A stretch of DNA of 25,365 nucleotides from Bacillota bacterium (lineage in GTDB: Bacteria > Bacillota > Clostridia > Lachnospirales > Lachnospiraceae). Below, in pieces: positions 22,338 to 25,365 of this stretch (its first letter is position 1; each line of letters starts with the position of its first letter). A program made the position numbers and the translations under genes. The stretch lies in the NCBI GenBank assembly GCA_023424235.1, contig JAFAEB010000113.1, positions 1 through 25,365 of the forward strand. Reading direction: 5' to 3'. The notes beneath the pieces are model-generated. The model was not told where the DNA came from. It did not search any database and saw only the letters and a program-made list of their open reading frames with translations.

Positions 22338-23228
22338 ATGAAAATCTTTCTAAGAAATATTGGATATTTTCTAAAAGAAGTTAAAAAGATTATAGGCTTA
22401 AATGTAGTTACTAATATCATCTCTATCATCAGTACAAGCTTAATTCTATTTGTCTTAGGAATTGTACTATGTGGTTTAATGATTAGTAATGAGCTAGTAG
22501 ATAAATTAGAGAAAGAGGCAGAAGTTAGTGCTTATTTAGATAAGGGTCTTTCTGAAGCAAAAGTTAATGAGTTAATACATACACTAAATTCCTTTGATGG
22601 GATTTTTAAAGTTACTCTAATTGATGAAGAAACAGCATATCTTAGAATGGAAGAAGTGCTTGGTGAAGAAGCTAAGATTTTAAATTTATTAAATGAGAAC
22701 CCTTTTAGTCCATATCTAGAATTAGGTATTGAACTAGATTCTATGGAAAACGTATTTTTAGAACTAAGTCAGTTAGAAGGTATCGAGTACATTAGGGATA
22801 ATAAAGAAATGTTACATAAATTAAATGGGTTAACAAAAGGTATTAGCATAATCAGTTTATTTATTCTAATTGCAGTTGGTATTACAACTGTCGTTATCAT
22901 TGCTCATTTAATAAGGCAAGGTATCTATAATAATAAGGACCAAATCAATACCTTAATCTTATTAGGTGCTCCAAATAGTTATATTAACTTTCCTTTCATT
23001 TTATCTGGATTACTACCTACTTTAGTAGGTGGCGTTCTCTCTAGTACTTTTGTAACACTCTTACTTCACAAGGGGTATGAAAAGCTAAGGAGCCTTATTG
23101 CATTCTTACCCTTACCTATTAAAGAGGAAATGTCTATTCAAATAAGCCTTCGTTTAATTATATTAAGTGCTATCCTTGGTTTACTTGCTAGCTTTATTGG
23201 ATTATTGTCTGTTAAAACAAACAAATAA
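22338..23228 (+). CDS. ftsX: FtsX-like permease
   Basis: 296-aa membrane protein with the FtsX layout: cytoplasmic start MKIFLRNIGYFLKEVKK, membrane segment 1 (about 22-48), an extracytoplasmic domain (about 50-165) with VSAYLDKGLSEAKVNEL and NPFSPYLELGI, then three further membrane segments. The outer domain is where FtsX binds its coiled-coil partner, here encoded two genes upstream. ATG 22338 is preferred to ATG 22332 since CGGAGA ends at 22332. Probably the second FtsX of the genome rather than the division copy; that is inference. Confidence 0.88.
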   Translation: MKIFLRNIGYFLKEVKKIIGLNVVTNIISIISTSLILFVLGIVLCGLMISNELVDKLEKEAEVSAYLDKGLSEAKVNELIHTLNSFDGIFKVTLIDEETAYLRMEEVLGEEAKILNLLNENPFSPYLELGIELDSMENVFLELSQLEGIEYIRDNKEMLHKLNGLTKGISIISLFILIAVGITTVVIIAHLIRQGIYNNKDQINTLILLGAPNSYINFPFILSGLLPTLVGGVLSSTFVTLLLHKGYEKLRSLIAFLPLPIKEEMSIQISLRLIILSAILGLLASFIGLLSVKTNK

Positions 23229-23247
23229 AAAGAAAAGGAGAATTACC

Positions 23248-23970
23248 ATGAATTTTAATCCCAACAGTAGTTTTTTATTTCTAGTTGCTATTATTGTAAT
23301 CCTATTTGTAATAATACAATCTGTTTTCTTTTTAGTTCGTGCTTATAAAAGAGCTAAGGTAATTGGTATGGATATGGCTAGAATTAAAAAGACAATTCTA
23401 TCAACTGCCATTTTTACAATTGCACCAGCAGTTTCCATATTGCTTGGAATGATTACGCTATCCAAATTCTTAGGTCTACCACTACCTTGGATTCGCTTAA
23501 GTGTAATTGGGGCTATTACCTATGAACTTCCTGCTGCAACCACCACAGCAAATGCCTTAAATGTATCCCTATCTGAAACCATAACGGATCCTAAAATATA
23601 CTCAGCAATTGCTTGGGTTATGACTCTTGGTATTATTCCAAGTATTATATTAGTACCAATACTATTAAAACGAATTCAAAAAGGAATTTTAACCATTAAA
23701 AGTAGGGATAGTGAATGGGGAGATTTATTTATTACAGCCATGTTTTTAGGAATGATATCTGCTTTTCTTGGAATGGTATTTGCAGACTTACGGATTGGCT
23801 TGCCAGGTTTTATTCCACTCTTTGTTTTATTATTTTCTGCCTTGTTAATGGCCATATGTGGAATGTTGATAAAGGTATTTAAAATGGAATGGCTCAAAAA
23901 TTACGCTCTTCCAATTAGTATGTTCGGTTCTATGGCTTTTGCAGTGCTTATAACACCACTTATTCTATAG
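23248..23970 (+). CDS. DUF5058-like multi-pass membrane protein
   Basis: 240-aa integral membrane protein with about six to seven hydrophobic segments. Notable parts are FTIAPAVSILLGMITLSKFLGLPLPWIRLSVIGAI and the TYELPAATTTANAL loop. The sequence resembles proteins annotated DUF5058 as far as I recall; function is unknown. AAGGAG lies 6-7 bases before ATG 23248, which is 19 bases after the FtsX-like stop. The next gene follows by 12 bases, and the two small membrane proteins may form one transporter. The M20 peptidase downstream suggests a peptide or amino-acid substrate, which is inference. Confidence 0.6.
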   Translation: MNFNPNSSFLFLVAIIVILFVIIQSVFFLVRAYKRAKVIGMDMARIKKTILSTAIFTIAPAVSILLGMITLSKFLGLPLPWIRLSVIGAITYELPAATTTANALNVSLSETITDPKIYSAIAWVMTLGIIPSIILVPILLKRIQKGILTIKSRDSEWGDLFITAMFLGMISAFLGMVFADLRIGLPGFIPLFVLLFSALLMAICGMLIKVFKMEWLKNYALPISMFGSMAFAVLITPLIL

Positions 23971-23982
23971 GAGGCTATATAA

Positions 23983-24648
23983 ATGAATTATAAATTATTT
24001 GACGATAAGACACATTTTTACGGTAAGATATGGATTTGGTCTGCTGTAGTAATTATAATGTTAGTTCCAGTAGCAATCTGTGTGTATTATAATGCTTGGC
24101 CAAGTATGGATGCTGTTTTTAAAGGTTTATTAGGAGTTGCACCAATTTTTTGGACCGTAGGTGCAATTGAAGTAATCACCTTCACACCAATGCTTGGAAC
24201 AGGTGGTTCTTATTTAGGCTTTGTAACGGGGAACCTAACTAGCTTAAAAGTACCTGCTGCCTTAAATGCGATGGAAAATAATGAAGTGAAACAAGGAACA
24301 GAGGAAGGAGAAATAGTATCCACCATAGCCATAGCAACCTCTTCTATTGTAACAACACTTATTATTGCTCTTGGAACCTTATTGCTTACTTACTTATCAC
24401 CAATCATTAATTCTCCTGTATTAAAACCAGCTTTTGATAATATTCTTCCGTCTTTATTTGGAGGTCTAGCTGTTGTTTATGTAAGTAAGAACTGGAAAAT
24501 AGCAATGGCACCATTAGTATTTATGATAATATTATTCCTATTGGTACCTTCCTTATCTAGTTCAGTTGGAATTTTAGTACCAGTTGGAGCAATTATATCC
24601 ATTATTGCAGCAAGAATAATATTTAATTCTTCAAAGAAGTCAAAATAA
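23983..24648 (+). CDS. Multi-pass membrane protein, probable partner of the DUF5058-like protein
   Basis: 221-aa hydrophobic protein with about five to six membrane segments. A conserved-looking stretch GVAPIFWTVGAIEVITFTPMLGTGGSYLGF reads like a substrate pocket or re-entrant loop. I do not recognise a named family. AGGAGG lies just before ATG 23983, 12 bases after the preceding stop, so the two proteins are almost surely made together. Likely two halves of an exporter or importer. Confidence 0.6.
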   Translation: MNYKLFDDKTHFYGKIWIWSAVVIIMLVPVAICVYYNAWPSMDAVFKGLLGVAPIFWTVGAIEVITFTPMLGTGGSYLGFVTGNLTSLKVPAALNAMENNEVKQGTEEGEIVSTIAIATSSIVTTLIIALGTLLLTYLSPIINSPVLKPAFDNILPSLFGGLAVVYVSKNWKIAMAPLVFMIILFLLVPSLSSSVGILVPVGAIISIIAARIIFNSSKKSK

Positions 24649-24664
24649 TATAGTTAAATGTAAT

Positions 24665-24697
24665 TTTTCTTTTCTGCCTAAAGGTTGTAAAAGAAAA
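24665..24697. other. AT-only inverted repeat before the M20 gene
   Basis: TTTTCTTTT (24665-24673) pairs with AAAAGAAAA (24689-24697). It is a weak stem with no clear terminator tail, so transcription into the peptidase gene may continue. Confidence 0.35.
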
Positions 24698-24721
24698 TCA
24701 GTGAAGAAAGAAGAGGATAGT

Positions 24722-25365
24722 ATGGAACAAGTCATTGGTATTACAATACTAATTCTTATCGCTCTATTTATAATTACCATAGTTATCCGAGCAATAAGAT
24801 TTAAAGCAGAAATAGTACATAACAAAGAAGCAGAAATCTATACTCTGGATAAGGATAAGATTGTTAGAGATATGGTTGACATGATACGATGTAAAACCAT
24901 ATCCTATCGAGATGATAATCTTATTGACACTCTTGAGTTTGAGAAATTTAAGCAGTTATTAGTAGAACGCTTTCCCCTTATTCATAAACAATGCAGCAGA
25001 GAGCTCATTGGAAAAACCGGTATCTTGTATTGCTTAAAAGGAAAAGGGAATCAAAACCCAATTGTTTTAATGTCGCATTATGATGTTGTTCCAGTTGATG
25101 ATAATGCTTGGACCATGCCTCCCTTTGATGGAAGGATTGAAGATGACGCTATATGGGGAAGAGGGACACTAGATACCAAGGGGACACTTTGTGCAATCAT
25201 GGAATCATTAGAATATTTACTTAAACATTGCTATGTTCCTGAACAAGATTTATATTTATCTTTTTCAGGTGAAGAAGAAATTGATGGTAATACTTGTGCT
25301 GATATAGTTTCAGAACTTGAAAGACGTGGAATTAAGCCTGCCTTTGTACTTGATGAAGGTGGAGC
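24722..25365 (+). CDS. M20-family metallopeptidase, membrane-anchored, N-terminal part
   Basis: Cut by the right edge after 214 codons. Residues 4-24 form a membrane segment. The M20 catalytic domain follows with His119 and Asp121 (SHYDVVP), Asp151 (WGRGTLDTKG, bridging metal) and Glu184-Glu185 (SGEEEIDG), the di-zinc site and general base. The signal-anchor plus M20 layout recalls the PM20D1/CPS1-type group of amidohydrolases that cleave peptides or N-acyl amino acids. GAGGA precedes ATG 24722. Downstream of the membrane protein pair, it may process what they transport. Confidence 0.85.
   Translation, partial: MEQVIGITILILIALFIITIVIRAIRFKAEIVHNKEAEIYTLDKDKIVRDMVDMIRCKTISYRDDNLIDTLEFEKFKQLLVERFPLIHKQCSRELIGKTGILYCLKGKGNQNPIVLMSHYDVVPVDDNAWTMPPFDGRIEDDAIWGRGTLDTKGTLCAIMESLEYLLKHCYVPEQDLYLSFSGEEEIDGNTCADIVSELERRGIKPAFVLDEGG

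Overview
The window is AT-rich, low-GC Firmicute DNA, most likely a Clostridia/Lachnospiraceae chromosome close to Lachnoclostridium (Clostridium) phytofermentans. The species guess is inference. It rests on the order rplU-prp-rpmA-obg-yhbY-nadD-yqeK-rsfS followed by convergent lexA, on an L27 with the Prp-cleavable N-terminus, and on AGGAGG-type ribosome binding sites.

Layout. 1-290 is the tail of a YbaK/EbsC-type deacylase. 471-2123 encodes a von Willebrand A lipoprotein. After it comes an AT-rich stretch (about 2120-2580) with a terminator hairpin and two tandem-repeat arrays. 2580-7210 is the translation and housekeeping cluster: an L21-leader-like 5' region, rplU, prp, rpmA, a terminator, then obg, yhbY, nadD, yqeK and rsfS, closed by a terminator shared with lexA. 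7253-8452 is an SOS module: lexA and a divergent YneA-like LysM protein around four LexA-type boxes. A 47-bp tandem array begins inside the 3' end of the yneA-like gene.

8863-13562 is the accessory part. It holds a ZmaR-like GNAT acetyltransferase and then a 950-bp control region before a Tet(M)-like ribosomal protection GTPase. The control region contains a promoter, a tyrosine-rich 22-codon leader with a terminator/antiterminator, a structured repeat, a 52-aa small ORF, and a 19-codon leader with mutually exclusive stems over the GTPase ribosome binding site. An RluA-type pseudouridine synthase follows, then a second copy of the structured repeat. By inspection the two attenuators share one logic: a ribosome that finishes the leader turns expression off, and one held early turns it on.

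13566-19972 holds regulators and DNA-damage-like genes: an ECF-type sigma factor with a roughly 370-aa C-terminal extension, an 18-bp perfect palindrome upstream of it, a stand-alone AraC domain, a nucleotidyltransferase preceded by a possible SOS box, and a UvrA paralogue. 20233-25365 looks like one operon: a PcsB-like coiled-coil membrane protein without a hydrolase domain, FtsE-like and FtsX-like proteins, two multi-pass membrane proteins (the first DUF5058-like), and an M20 peptidase cut by the window edge.

No rRNA, tRNA, transposase, integrase or CRISPR array was seen.
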